Assembly (NCBI RefSeq): GCF_032062135.1
Contig: NC_092859.1
Location: 37,459,457-37,523,456 of the forward strand
DNA: 64,000 nucleotides
Direction of reading: 5' to 3'
From: Pyxicephalus adspersus
Taxonomy: Eukaryota > Chordata > Amphibia > Anura > Pyxicephalidae
Shown: one piece after another, positions 11,699 to 22,630 of the stretch
Numbering within the stretch: position 1 is the first letter of the stretch
How the letters are laid out: the number at the start of each line of letters is the position of its first letter
Position numbers and translations under genes: made by a program
Notes under the pieces: model-generated
Seen by the model: the letters and a program-made list of their open reading frames with translations, nothing else
Databases searched by the model: none
Told to the model about the DNA's origin: nothing

Positions 11699-13995
11699 TT
11701 TTCATTGTTCATAACAAAGCCTCCTTTGTGGTCACATGATTGGAAACCAACTTTATTGGTTCCTGATTGTCAGTAGGGACCTTATCAGTGAAATCCGAAT
11801 CTCAGAGCCAGCAGCCACCCCAAGTGTCCAGCACTGCCTTTAAAAAAATTGAGATGTCCCCAACACCAGTCATCATGCACTGAAAAATTTAGTAAATAGA
11901 TTGCATGAGGGAGGAGTATAAAAGGTCACCTTTCCTTTTTTCATGGAGCTGTTCTGTACTAAATAGATAAAACCAAACTGACTTATTAAAACAGCCAGAC
12001 TTATTAAAATATTTTATTACACACAGGAGGAAATACCATTCAGATGGAACCAACCAATTTACCCTGCCAAGCACTGATGGATTACACTGGTTAATTTGTT
12101 GTTACCAGTGGTTTCAACTCTGCTGCATTCTGCCAGCACAGGGTAATTAAACCTTTTCTGCAACACTTAGCAGCTAAACAAAAGTGGAGGAGCTGCATAT
12201 GTATTAATGTACATGCACCTGATTGCATTACAGTCATAAATCAAGAGGGTTCAATTGAACATTACTTTGCCCTTGAAGCCACAACCAATGTTAAGTGCAA
12301 AATATTCATGCACACTTTTTTTCTGCCACTCCTGCTGAATGCACCACACATCATCTCTATCATTATCATCCCCCTTTATCAATTCGTAAAGTAGTAGTGA
12401 AGTCTAAACTGAGTTAATTTATAAAAGGGCCTTATATTGTAAGCATAAATAAGCCACCCAATTACAACTGATAGAAAGCTCCCAAGTCATTCTTCTTTAG
12501 CGGAATATATGCAGTACAATACAATTTAGGCTAAGAAGAGATGACAAGGCACTGTAAATGTCACTGCCATTCACTGTGCAACCTTGCAAATTCTGCAGCA
12601 GGACCATGGTGTTGTCAGTTGGGCACAGAAAAGTGCACCACAACAGGATGACTGGTAGGATCAACAGGTAAATACATTACTAACAGAGAGGACATGAGGA
12701 ATAATGAATTAAAACATGAATTAAGAATGTAATGATAAATGCTTATTAGTCATATATTGCAATTTTATGTTTTGACTGGAGTTTCACTTAATATTGTAGT
12801 ATAATACTAAGAGGAATAATAGTAAGCATGACAGCATAAGCGAACCACATTATTATTTTAAGAAAATACCCTTTGAATGCCATAAATAAAAAACAAAATG
12901 TTTCCAAGCCCTCTTGTAAGGAAAATCTTGGGCAACCTCCTTTATATAGAGTAAAAAAACTCAGCAAAGTAGAACCATAATGCAGGACTGCTGAGCAAAA
13001 AGCAGAGTAATCAATAGGCAATGATCAGTTTTGGTTTCACCATGTTCATGTATATTTACTAATTTATATCAGAAGGATGATTTTTATTATTTTTTTAGGA
13101 CTGTGCATTTTTCACACATATACCATTAGAAAGTTCTACCTAATTTTCCAGAGGTTGTCCTTAAATGTCTATTGCATCCCAAAATATGATATCAGAGTGT
13201 CCAATTCTGAAATTGCTGCGTGACAGGTCTGGCCTTGGAAGTAAAACGATTGCAAAGTTACCACATTTAAACATTTTTCATTTGGAATTTTTCTTTTCCA
13301 GTTTGCATTACATTCCTTCCCCTCACAGCGCAGCGCTTGACCATAAAGATTTTTATTTCAGACACCTAGAAAAGGTTTTTATATCAGCAACGTTATTATA
13401 CAAGGAATATGATTTGTATTATACAGTGAATAACTCTTCTCCTTTGTTAGGGGTTGTAAAAATAGAGGGGCATTTAAATAAATGTGAATGCCATTCCCCA
13501 AAAAAATCTGACTCAGGATGTTCCATTTTTGTTCTGTCTGTTCCACGGGGACAGAATTCCCTGCGGCCCCCTTCCTCCTTAATTACTTTCTGCCATGTCT
13601 AGACCTACAATTTTTTTTCCTTCATAATAAGGAGACTCTTGGGAGAAGCACTAGAAACAGCATCTCTACTAGAGCTATATTAAATTTTCTACTGTTTACT
13701 TATTGTACTCCGTGCCCTGAAATTAACTTGTAGGACACCACCTGGACACAAAGACGTGCAGTAATCAATATAAACTGCACTTGTCTGCAGAAAGTAAAAT
13801 ACAAACTCCAGAAGTTAAAGCACATCTGTGCTGCTTTTCTTTTTTGGAATATTTACTGGGGCACTCAAGCTAAAACAGATTTACTCACTGGATGCTTGTA
13901 TCCCTTAAAGCTCAGTAACTGGATCCCACCATCTGCCAGTTTATTTATCCCCTCTCCCCTATAGCCTTATGCTGGTTATTTTTAAATATACTTAC
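11699..13995. other. Unassigned sequence
   Basis: No gene is supported. The 145-codon frame at 13165-13602 lacks splice or start signals and has a chance-like composition rich in S, L, H and F. The 12180-12330 part is non-repetitive and could be a conserved element (inference). Confidence 0.4.
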
Positions 13996-14025
13996 CTTTA
14001 TCCAAAGTCTTTAATCTTCTCCCTC
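13996..14025 (-). other. Candidate 30-nt microexon, - strand
   Basis: On the - strand an excellent acceptor (cactgttctctacatttag) precedes 30 nt and a perfect donor (ataaag|gtaagtat). In phase 0 it reads EGED then TAA. If spliced from the phase-0 exon at 15118-15189 it would supply a stop, with its donor 15 bases beyond. Equally it may be a chance pair of splice sites. Confidence 0.25.
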
Positions 14026-14172
14026 CTAAATGTAGAGAACAGTGCTGACATGCATCAATTTACTCAAAATAAATGATGTGGGGCCTATGACGTTCTGAAT
14101 TAAAAAAAAGTAAGCTCAATTCTTCAGGATAATGCTATAAATCATTAGGTCCAGCAAACTAAAGCCATTTAG

Positions 14173-14214
14173 TGGCAAAAACAAGGAACTGCAGAGGGCA
14201 GATATGGATTGAAG
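14173..14214 (+). other. Candidate 42-nt microexon
   Basis: A modest acceptor (gccatttag) is followed by 42 nt reading WQKQGTAEGRYGLK in phase 0 and then a strong donor, gaag|gtaagtaa. The phase would suit locus A, whose first visible exon starts in phase 0. The acceptor lacks a good pyrimidine tract, so confidence is low. Confidence 0.22.
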
Positions 14215-14349
14215 GTAAGTAATGTAGCCAGCACCCGTTTTTAAACTTATTTTTACCAGGCTGGGGTTCCATGTGAAGAAAACAACCCAGCTAACTCATC
14301 CAGCCACAGAGTCACATTTTTACCTGCTGCATTCTCCACAGTGTAAAGC

Positions 14350-14415
14350 TCCATACACACTTGCAGTAATTATCGTTGGAAACGAACGACTAACGACCGA
14401 TCGCCCGAAAATCGT
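14350..14415. mobile_element. Fragment of the gtacacacgtgcaat MITE family
   Basis: The text ccatacacacttgcagtaat followed by cgttggaaacgaacgac resembles the left end of the MITE at 11364. Only one end is present. Confidence 0.5.
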
Positions 14416-15117
14416 TAACAAAAAAAAACTACCAAAATGTTTGAAAACGCTAAACCCTTGACCTAGCCTCTACATGATTTTATCTCTTATTTGAAAAAGG
14501 CAATCATTTTTGCATATCAATTCTTCACAGTCCACATAATAATAGGAAAGGGAGTGATGACCATACTTGTGCTAAAAGGTATCCATTCTTTTTATCCTAG
14601 AAAATTATTATTATACAAAACAACAAAAACTTTTTTTAAAAGCATGACTTTACAAATATCTTCTCTTTACATCACTTGTACAACATAGGAAAAATATTTC
14701 TCCTCGCATATTTGGATTTGTGAACATTCTGACAAGCAGCCAGGTAGAAGCATTAGCAGACTCACATCCCTTGTAATGCAATCAAGCACCCCAGTAAGAA
14801 ACACATGTATTGTTAGAATAACTTTTCCATAGTTATTTCAGTACTGGAATACAAGAAAGAAGCAGTAATCATACAACTGATAGTTTAACAAAACATTCCT
14901 CATAGGTTTTTTTGCTTTCTAAATGAATGTAGCACATTTATTTAAAGTGGAAAACCCATCATAGACATCACATATACATTTCACAAAAAAATTGTGTAGA
15001 AATATAGTGATAAACAGTTCCATTGTGCAAGTAGCAGGAGATAAGCAAAGTATTAATATTCACACCTAGGCAGCTTTTTGCAGTGCTTTAATGCACCACT
15101 TGTAAATCTCACCTTAC

Positions 15118-15189
15118 CCTTATGTACATCAAAGATGCACCAGGTGTTTTTGGGAATGGTGTGTCAAGTTTTTCCACAATGCATACCTT
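15118..15189 (-). CDS. Candidate internal coding exon, - strand (24 codons)
   Basis: Read on the - strand, a strong acceptor (pyrimidine-rich gctattctcacctatcag) is followed by 72 nt, phase 0 at both ends, and the donor ataagg|gtaagg. The translation begins KVCIVEKLDTPFPKTPGA and ends SLMYIR. The other two frames are closed by stops. The composition (K, E, D, P) looks like real protein rather than chance translation. It lies about 2 kb beyond the apparent end of locus B, so it either belongs to another - strand transcript or shows that locus B has an alternative 3' end. A Charlie-like hAT has inserted 27 bases away, inside the presumed upstream intron. I do not recognise the protein. Confidence 0.45.
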
Positions 15190-15215
15190 CTGATAGGTGA
15201 GAATAGCCTAGGGCA

Positions 15216-15817
15216 CAGGTGTCAAACACAAGGCCTTCATCCAAGTGCCTGACATTTGCAGGCAGGAGGACCCAGTCCCAGAAAGCTAGGTAGAAGCATG
15301 GTGGTCCACCAGTTGACCTCAGTTGCTTTTTCACACTCTTACCGAGACCCAGTACTAAGCACGACTGTGCCAGAGTTCTGATCCTGCTGCCAGTAGTATG
15401 CTGCTGCTGCTCCAGCTGTGGAATCTCAATGGAATACTACATTTGTTACCAGACTCACAGGCCTCCACCTCATCAGTCAGTGGCTCCATTCCCCTCACAT
15501 AGACAGGCCAGGATAGGTCAGGCACACCGACCTCAGAAAAAGCTGCTAAGAACAAAAAAAGCAATCACTCCCAAAATGTCCAACAAGAGAAAAGTTGAAC
15601 AATTAGGGAGACAATTTAATGATGCTTGACGAAGCCAAGCATGTTCTTATTTTCAGAACATGATTAATGAACGAGGATGGTGTGATTTGGTGTGTCAGGG
15701 TAAGGAAGGATCTATACTTCTACTAACACTATGTATCTTAATAAAAAGTTCAGCCCGAGACTTAGCCTGTGTTTTAGATTTCGGCACCTTATGTGATTTG
15801 AGTTTGACACCCCTGGT
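15216..15817 (+). mobile_element. Deleted hAT-Charlie-like transposon
   Basis: The left end (caggtgtcaaacacaagg) and right end (gagtttgacacccctggt) form hAT-type inverted repeats. The flanking 8-mers ctagggca (15208-15215) and ctagggga (15818-15825) differ at one base, as expected for an aged 8-bp target duplication. Inside, an ATG at 15576 opens a frame starting MSNKRKVEQLGRQFNDA that stops at 15629. This resembles the start of Charlie-type transposases (M-S-K-K-R-K-V). The zinc finger and catalytic parts are deleted, so the element is non-autonomous. Confidence 0.75.
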
Positions 15818-16687
15818 CTAGGGGATGAAAAGGGATTTACACTACCGCAATTGTTTAAGGCAGACAAAGCTGATTTTTGACTGGTAACTGTAGACTACAG
15901 ACACTTTTTATCCTCAAACATCCCACACCCCCCAAACCATCTATTAACCATCTAAATTACAGTATTGTATATCTAACTGAGATTCAACAGATAAGATGTG
16001 AAGAATAATGATTTGCATTGCTTTGGTGCAGACAAGCTGGGAAATGTAGTGAAACCACTAACGGAAGAACAGGTGTAGATTCTCTGTTATCCTGACACAT
16101 ATAATTAATCTAACGATGGAGACATCTGGTTCCGTCATGATTAATATCTCTAGTATCCATCTTAAGCAAACCTTTATAGATCACAAACTTGTATGAGTAA
16201 ATATATGTTAAAGGATCAATAAGCCTAAACACTGTCTGGCAAATTTAGAAACGCTATTGATGATACTAAAAAAATATATTAGGACAAGCTAAAGCAGACT
16301 CCTGTACAAAGGATCGAGAAATCTGTTTCAGGTCCATTGATGTGGATATTCTTTTGAGAAATCTTGCAAGGGTAACACCTGTCTAATCTGTCTCAAACTG
16401 AACTCAGATGTTAAAGATCTTTCCAGAAACTAGATTGTCTTTGAACATCTGAACACTGGGTTTTGTTGCAACAACCTTCCTCTAAAAGTGTACTTTAAAT
16501 CTGCTAAAAATCCCAGGAAGAAAGGAAAGAATCAAGCTAGGTGGCTGAGTTTTTACCATGAAGCGCAGTGCTTAGGTCAAATAAAATGCAAAGATACTTA
16601 GACACCCTGAAAAAAGATTGCTTTATTATGTGGGAAGTGATTCCAGACTGGAAAAGTCTTCGGATCAGGTCTGAGCATCCAGTGTCA

Positions 16688-16938
16688 TTAGGGTTTACTA
16701 AACGCTTAGGCTGCTTGTTTAGCAAAGAGAAATATTGAGTTTCAGTGGATAATTTGCTTTGCATTGTTATTAGAGAGAATATTTGCTTTGCAAAGAATAT
16801 TTAAGTGCACGCAAGATTTTTCTTGCACTTGATTGGATGGTTCAATTCAGATTTATCTCCTTCAATTAGCAAAGTGAAATATCTATTGCAAAGGGATAAC
16901 TTACTGGACAGCCTGAATTCTTTTAGTAAATGTAGACT
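16688..16938. mobile_element. Palindromic MITE (agggtttactaaacgc ... agtaaatg)
   Basis: The head (gggtttactaaacgcttagg, ctgctt) and tail (cagcctgaattcttttagtaaat) are imperfect reverse complements, with repeated gcaaag motifs between. There is no coding capacity. Its design is like that of the MITE at 43061 (gatttattaaagg ... gtttagtagatc), which may be a related family. Confidence 0.65.
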
Positions 16939-17113
16939 GTGCTCTGCAACAATATTGTTCTGGGGGTGGCAATCTGCCATGTCTGGAATTCTGCACTGAT
17001 AGGAAAGCTGTTTGATGAAAAATAAAGGTCAGTAGCTAGCCAAGGCCTAAATACTGCATCCAGATTTTCCATGGATCAAAATATTGCAAACATAGGATGG
17101 GGGGAAAGCAGCA

Positions 17114-17119
17114 TTTATT
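17114..17119 (-). terminator. Polyadenylation signal AATAAA for locus B
   Basis: On the - strand AATAAA lies about 50 bases after the stop codon at 17170-17172. It is followed by a possible cleavage area and a T/G-rich stretch (ctatgtttgcaatattttg). This supports 17170-17380 as a terminal exon, though AATAAA is frequent by chance in such AT-rich DNA. Confidence 0.45.
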
Positions 17120-17169
17120 TTGTTGACTGTGTGAACATATTGGCACAGTACATCTAAACTCTGAAAGGG

Positions 17170-17380
17170 TCAGACATCATGGGTGTCTTTATGAAGCGTT
17201 TGTTTCCATATCACCCAGTCATCTCCTGGAAGTTCTGGAATTTGGCCAGGTCTTCCTGCACCCCACAGACCTATTGATCTTTCATTATGATGCCCAATTG
17301 GCAAACATGGGTGAGCAGGAAGATACAGACAAACTTCAGCACCATCAGGATATACCCTAGCTATTTGGGAAGAAGAGACA
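17170..17380 (-). CDS. Locus B, terminal coding exon (unidentified protein)
   Basis: On the - strand an acceptor (ttaaaacttttag) is followed by 1 nt completing a codon and then 69 codons and TGA. With the preceding exon at 19513-19617 the split codon becomes TGT (Cys), so the phases agree. The residues include SSSQIARVYPDGAEVCLYLP, then NERSIGLWGAGRPGQIPELP and GDDWVIWKQTLHKDTHDV at the C-terminus. The Pro/Gly/Trp-rich composition is not what random AT-rich DNA gives. An alternative donor (tgg|gtgata) in the DDW|VIW region would allow splicing onward to 15118-15189. An open frame on the + strand overlaps, but it has no partner exon. No family was recognised. Confidence 0.55.
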
Positions 17381-18234
17381 CTAAAAGTTTTAATGTTTGT
17401 TAAATGTTATAAACATATGTTTATGTGTATTGAGCATATTATTTAAATATATAATATACATGTACAAATCTACAAAAGCTCTAAAATCACTGAAATTATA
17501 ACCACACACACGCATGCACGCCCCAGTACTACATAATGTTTTATGGAAATAAAAAAATGCTGCAACTAGGCATATTGACTCCTTTTTGCAGTTTCATTTG
17601 AGAGTTAAGATGAAAACTACAGTAATTAATATTTCCCAATACATATATTTTTATAATTATATTTCTCTAAAATTATAAAGGCAAAAATCTGTTTGTTCTG
17701 TGTTGCTTTGTATATTACAATCATTTTGTATATTACAATCATTTATGATGGTAAATTTGTTTCTAATGTTTGTGCTTTGTTTAGAGTCCTTTTTAAGCTC
17801 AGCAGTGACTGTAATGGATCATAAATTGCAATGTTTTAGAACACTCCAGAGTCCAGACTAAACATTAGCATTAATAAGAAATATATTACTTGATTAGCTA
17901 TTTGCCCTATTTTTGTTTCTGAACCCATTGTTATTCAGAAATGATTGTCTGAAAAACCATCTGTGATAGCAATTAAAGGATTTTAACCACTTCAGCTTTC
18001 ATACCTGAAAACTCTCCCCAGGGATCAGAGCAATGATTTATTTGCCTGTTTATGCAGCAATACCTTTGCCTTTACATGAGATAAAGTAATATGTATATTG
18101 TTTTTCCATCTTTCTAAGACTAATAAGGCTCTGTTTTAGAAATCTTGTCTTGCAAAAACAATTTTCTTTTCTAATGCAGCACATAGACAAACCATTACCA
18201 AAAATAAATCAACAAATAAAATGTCCACGCCTCA

Positions 18235-18375
18235 AAGTACATTACCGTGGTGGTCGGTGGGAAGAATGATTTTTACATTGCTGGCTAGTGGGAAGGATGT
18301 CATTCTTACAGATAGCCAAAATGATAATTGGTATAAATTAAACTGACCTGGGAGACACAAACTGCTAATTGCTAA
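18235..18375 (-). mobile_element. hAT fragment (family shared with 23430 and 60125)
   Basis: The text acagatagccaaaatgataattggt followed by aactgacctgggagacacaa matches, with divergence, the internal part of the element at 23645-23720 and the reverse complement of the element at 60125. Termini are missing. Confidence 0.5.
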
Positions 18376-19512
18376 TTTTTTTAATTTTTAAATTTTTCTC
18401 TTTTTTAAATGAAACTTTAAATTTTTTTCTAAAAATTAATATAATGAATAAGTTGAAATATAAATGATTATAAATATAGAAACAAACCAAAACACATGGG
18501 GAATGATCAAAGCTTATCTCTCTGCAGATGAATGAAACAGAGTAGATAGAAAAGTAACAAAGTTAATTTGTATTCTTCTATGTACGAACAGTTTTTAAAC
18601 ATATTGGATAATGGTCTTGAACAGCCGCTCAACCGGAAACTGAAGGCATTTGCAAAGAGGAAAGGAACAGCAGGGTAGACATAATAAACTGTTGATTCAA
18701 CTGTCAATGGGAAAGGTGACTTGCAGTCTACGGAAGATAAACTTAAGGATAAACTTATTTAAATATTTGCTGTTGTTTTAGGATGCAATGATCTTTAACT
18801 GGCTAATGAGTGTTACAAAGCTACCTTTACCTGTTCTGGAATGGTACTTGTACCAGAAAAAAGGGCCCACATTACCTTTATTATTTTAATTTGTTGTTGT
18901 ATATTGCATTTAAATACAAACAAAACAAAAACAATAAAATTAACATTACCAGAATTCAACAATTTACCATAAACCCCCCCCCCCTAAAAAATAAATAAAT
19001 AAACAACCTTTAAAAAAAAGTATAACATTTTCCTCAATAGAGAGTTTATTCTATGGCAGAATTTCTCTGCAACTAAACCAGTAATGCCATTGATTAAAAC
19101 AGTAAATTCAAACCATTTTAGGACCTACTACAACACAAAAATGGCCTGAATGACTTCACTTTGACTGATGAAATCTAAATCTGTAAGTAGCAGCCAATTA
19201 GAGTAGCATATACTTAATTGATAACTGTAACAGACAATTACAGTGATTACTTAGTGTAGCTTTGTAACCGTTTTGTCACAAAATTACACAGTTCGAGGGT
19301 TTTATTGCAGATCACATTTATTTTTTCTGTGATCTGATCCTAAATACTAATGCACTCATACTTTAACTTTTCTGTTACAACTTGAAGTGCACTTCTATTT
19401 TGTAGAGAAAATACCCCATCCTAGTGAACTTTATATATATTGCAAGAACTATAGACTCTTTTTTGCAGATTTGTAACTTTCTCTGTTCTAAAGAAATTGC
19501 TTTTTGTCTTAC
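18376..19512. other. AT-rich unassigned sequence, presumed locus B intron
   Basis: It contains low-complexity A/T tracts (18370-18450) and an 11-base C run at 18974-18984. No other feature was recognised. Confidence 0.4.
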
Positions 19513-19617
19513 CATGTACTTTCTAAAACTGATTTCTGAATGAGATGCTCCATCTTCATTATAATCACCTGAGCAATCTCAGTGTTGTAATAACACAAGG
19601 CTGCTGTGTTTGCTTCC
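19513..19617 (-). CDS. Locus B, penultimate coding exon (unidentified protein)
   Basis: On the - strand the acceptor ccttgcctgaag is followed by 105 nt (1 + 34 codons + 2) and the donor acatg|gtaagac. The frame reads EANTAALCYYNTEIAQVIIM then KMEHLIQKSVLEST and leaves TG, which joins T from the exon at 17380 to give Cys. In the in-frame sequence a TGA lies just upstream of the acceptor, as expected if it is intronic. The intron to the next exon is 2132 bases. A further upstream exon must leave two bases; I did not find it with confidence. The protein family is not recognised. Confidence 0.55.
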
Positions 19618-20379
19618 CTTCAGGCAAGGAGGTATATTAGAAAGTTTCTCACCAAAATTGTAACTCATGTTGCAAAAGTTGTCTATAATTTGACTTTTAG
19701 GTCAGTGCAGACAGGTGAGGGCAGTAAGCCAATCACACAGGCAAGCCATCATATCTCTGGGGGGAGTTACGTCACATAAACTGAAAATAATCCCCTACAG
19801 GTCTCTGTGTTGCAAGAAAGAGAATGTTTAGAAAATCCGTTTTAAATCACATCTAACGGTAGAAATTGGAAGGTCATTTAAAAAACTTAGCAATTATATA
19901 AATGTGCTATATCAATATTTTAATTAAAGTGGAGTTTGACTTTGATGACTTATTAGCCTAGCTAGTTACCTATTAACCACTTCTTGTCTTATATTATTTT
20001 TTAGTGATAGGATGTAAATATTATATGTTTTTATGTTGCATTTGATTTCTAATATTTAAACATGGTTTTCAATTCAGCTCTTTTCAAATACTAAATCAAA
20101 AAATGATGGAGCATTTTCTGGAACTAGAACAGGTTCAAGATAGTTAAATGGTACAATTTAAAACCCTTTGTACCTTTTTTAAAACGCCACTGCTTCTAAT
20201 ACATTTTAGTAAAATAATGTTCCTACAAATTTTCTACTTCCTTACTAATAGTTTCTATATTGTCACTCATTTAAAAGAGAAGGCAGCTTGCTACATGTAG
20301 GTTCCCTATCAAAAAACAGAAACAAAAAGTTGCTGCTGCACCACCTGGTAAATACAGCCAAGTCTTTAATACCTGCTTA
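19618..20379. other. Unassigned sequence
   Basis: A good acceptor-like tract at 19785-19797 (aatcccctacag) is followed by a short frame ending at TAA, with no supporting partner. Nothing else was recognised. Confidence 0.4.
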
Positions 20380-20780
20380 CTAGAGGTGAATGTCACCATC
20401 GACTCCCAATAAGTGGATTAGAAGGGTCGATGTATCTACTTTGTGGAAGACCTGGTGGCTTCTGGGGTCAGGGCTCAGAGAGAGAGAAATATACTTTCTC
20501 TCTAGACCTGGTTCTACTGAATTGAATACAGTACGACAGCTGAATATTACGCCTTGATACTGCATTTGCCAAATGTTCATGTTACGGCGAAGTCCCCTTT
20601 TATCCCCCGTATATACCCTTTACCTCTCTCCACATTGCGTCTTTCTTTTTCTGTTGTTTTTTGTTTCTTTAAACTCTTCATTACCCTAAAATATTGTAAA
20701 AATTGTGTTGGGATGTCAAGGTTTGTGGACATTTTGTGTTATGTATCTAAGTTGATAAATATGATAAATAAAGCAAGAAA
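20380..20780 (+). repeat. Possible retroposon 3' end
   Basis: Pyrimidine-rich text (tatcccccgtatatacccttt, ctttctttttctgttg) is followed by ttgtggacattttgtgttatg and a terminal gataaataaagcaag, the layout of a LINE 3' untranslated tail. Family assignment is not possible from the sequence alone, and the frames inside it on both strands are not supported as genes. Confidence 0.3.
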
Positions 20781-20934
20781 AGAAAGCATTTTTTTTTTGT
20801 GTGGCAAATCAAAATATATTGAATGAAAGTGTAACTTTCATATAAACGTATAATACAATCAATTTAGTTTTTTGGTCTTTGTCATAATGTCATAGGATAT
20901 GAAACCACTTATCAAGACAAACATATTCTCTCAG

Positions 20935-21990
20935 CAATAATAAGCGAACAGCTCCTTATCCAACGCGTTTCGCCGACTGGCTTCTTCAGGGGATGCGCAG
21001 AGACCATCTAAATAATGTGATGCCGTGGTGATTTATCTTTGAGAGGAAGGTGCTAATTTAAATGTTGGATGTACTCCAATTGGCTTCAGGATCATATTGT
21101 AAGGAACTTACCTGTCCTGCGAGCCCGCGGCGTCCTTGGGGATCCCAGTCGCAGAGGGAGACGCCACTGCAGCAGGCAGCATGGCCGAGGCTGCTGCCCT
21201 GCTCGCAGCGTGTCTCTCTCTGCAGGTGGAGGGATCCATCCTAGTCGAAATACTGTTAGGCCAGGCGGCATCCCTTGCATCTCTATGGACATGATTACTG
21301 AAAGTCCTGTTCTCAGCACTCCTGTGGAGGTGCAAAGTAGGGCACCTCCCAGGGGTGCTGTGGGAAGAGGTGGGCGCGCTACCACGCGTGTCTCTTGTAC
21401 CCCCCAAGGGTGTGGCACTCGGCTGCCTTGCCGCGGGGCGGGACATAGTTAGTTTGAATTCCCTGCGGCCAATCGGCCGCAGGAGATTCAGTTACCCTCC
21501 TATCAAATGGCGCCAGGTGGCGCAAGGTCATTGGTCACTCTGGCCATTTAAGGAGAACCTCTCCTGAACACACAATTGCCCGCTATAAGCCTCTGTGAAC
21601 ACAGTGTGCTTGGGTGCATCCTTGTGTTGGTTTATGTTAATCCAGTTTGTCATTCCCATACCGACCTGGTCTGAAACCTTACTCTTGCCTGAACTCTGCC
21701 TGCCCTGACCTCGGATTGTTTGTGACCACTCTTGTCTGCTGCCTGCCCTGACCTCGGATTGTTCTTGCCCTGCCTTTGCCTTACCCTCCTGTACTACGCT
21801 TATCGGACTTACCATCTGTAAATAACCCTTGTCTTGTTTTATGACGATAATAAAACTTTATAAAAGGATATTTTGAGTTGGCTGTGGTTTGTGTGCCCGG
21901 GCGCATTACACATATACCTTGGTTGGCAAGAGGATGGTTAAATCAGTAGCGTGCGGCTCCATGCAAATTCCTAATCCAAATGAGGGGGTG
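20935..21990. repeat. Old interspersed repeat split by an LTR
   Basis: The left part carries tccaacgcgtttcgccgact and ggcttcttcaggggatg, a motif set I associate with anuran interspersed repeats and seen in weaker form at 1410 and 4590. The right part resumes after 21915 with accttggttggcaagagg. The solo LTR at 21098-21910 interrupts it, so this repeat is older than the LTR. Confidence 0.5.
21098..21910 (+). mobile_element. Gypsy-like solo LTR with 5-bp target duplication
   Basis: The 813-bp element begins TGTAAGGAAC and ends GCGCATTACA, so its ends are TGTAA/TTACA inverted. It is flanked on both sides by catat (21093-21097 and 21911-21915), a 5-bp target duplication. Inside are a GC-rich 5' part, repeated ctgccctgacctcggattgt phrases and AATAAA at 21849-21854. 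No gag or pol follows and no second LTR is present, so recombination between LTRs probably removed the interior. The family name (Ty3/gypsy) is inferred from motif style. Several overlapping frames inside it on both strands are not genes. Confidence 0.85.
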
Positions 21991-22281
21991 TATCTATGTT
22001 GAACTGACCACAGCTTTTTTTACTATTTTCATATGGTGGTTTTATAAAGTCTGTACAGATAATTTTTTTTTTCCACCAAGTTATGCACTGTTTAATATTC
22101 ATTCTTTCTTTGTACTGACTATTATTGAGCTGTGTATTCCTTTTTTAGTATATACAGCTGTATGCTATGATTGTTACTTTGTTATTCTTGGTATGTAATA
22201 AAAAATTAAAATTAAAAAAAGAGTAGACACAATGGAATAATTTATCTGAATTTACTTACATTATAATTTTATAATTTCTAG
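21991..22281. other. Unassigned AT-rich sequence, presumed locus A intron
   Basis: No feature was recognised beyond the acceptor tataatttctag at its right end. Confidence 0.45.
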
Positions 22282-22414
22282 TTTTGTCATCCATTTAAAT
22301 TGACTATTCGGGATGCACAGGGCTCTCTAAAGGGTATAGAAGTGAAATGGAAGGATAATGAAACCATAATTGGTTTGCCAGGTTTGGGGGAACCAGCCAA
22401 TGTGTCAAAACCAG
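22282..22414 (+). CDS. Locus A, penultimate coding exon (unidentified protein)
   Basis: The acceptor tataatttctag is followed by 44 open codons and one extra base, then the donor aaaccag|gttaaat. The frame reads FCHPFKLTIRDAQGSLKGIE, VKWKDNETIIGLPGLGEP and ANVSKP. It is rich in charged residues and glycine and unlike chance translation of this AT-rich DNA. The in-frame codon just before the exon is TAG, which fits an intron boundary. The trailing G joins GA of the next exon to make Gly. The donor is weaker than consensus. Upstream exons ending in phase 0 are unknown; 8064-8102 and 14173-14214 are weak candidates. No family was recognised. Confidence 0.62.
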
Positions 22415-22630
22415 GTTAAATCCATTCTAGAGCTAAGAGAAGAAAACTGTAAAGTGTAGCAGAAATTAACATTTGCATTTTTGCACATCCATCAAGGAGA
22501 TATTGGAGTCATGTACTTTTTTTTTATCAAATGTAAAAACTATGTAGTTTTGGTTAAAAGGAAGACATGTTTATAAACAGACCCCATAATGCATTTGTTG
22601 TTTTTGATGTTTGCATTTTTCATTTAAAAG
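22415..22630 (+). other. Intron of locus A (216 bp)
   Basis: It begins gttaaatcc and ends in a pyrimidine-rich acceptor region (ttgcatttttcatttaaaag). The short length and matching phases are the main reason for pairing the two exons. Confidence 0.55.

Noticed and set aside
12558..12667. ATG-started frame with CKFC motif ending at a cag|gtaaat donor
   Set aside because: The start context is poor, the frame is only 36 codons, and its phase does not fit any nearby exon; one C-x2-C is not enough for a zinc finger.
13165..13602. 145-codon frame on the + strand
   Set aside because: There is no acceptor, donor or convincing start, and the composition is typical of chance translation of AT-rich DNA.
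21062..21815. Several overlapping frames on both strands
   Set aside because: They lie within the GC-rich solo LTR, where stops are rare by base composition.
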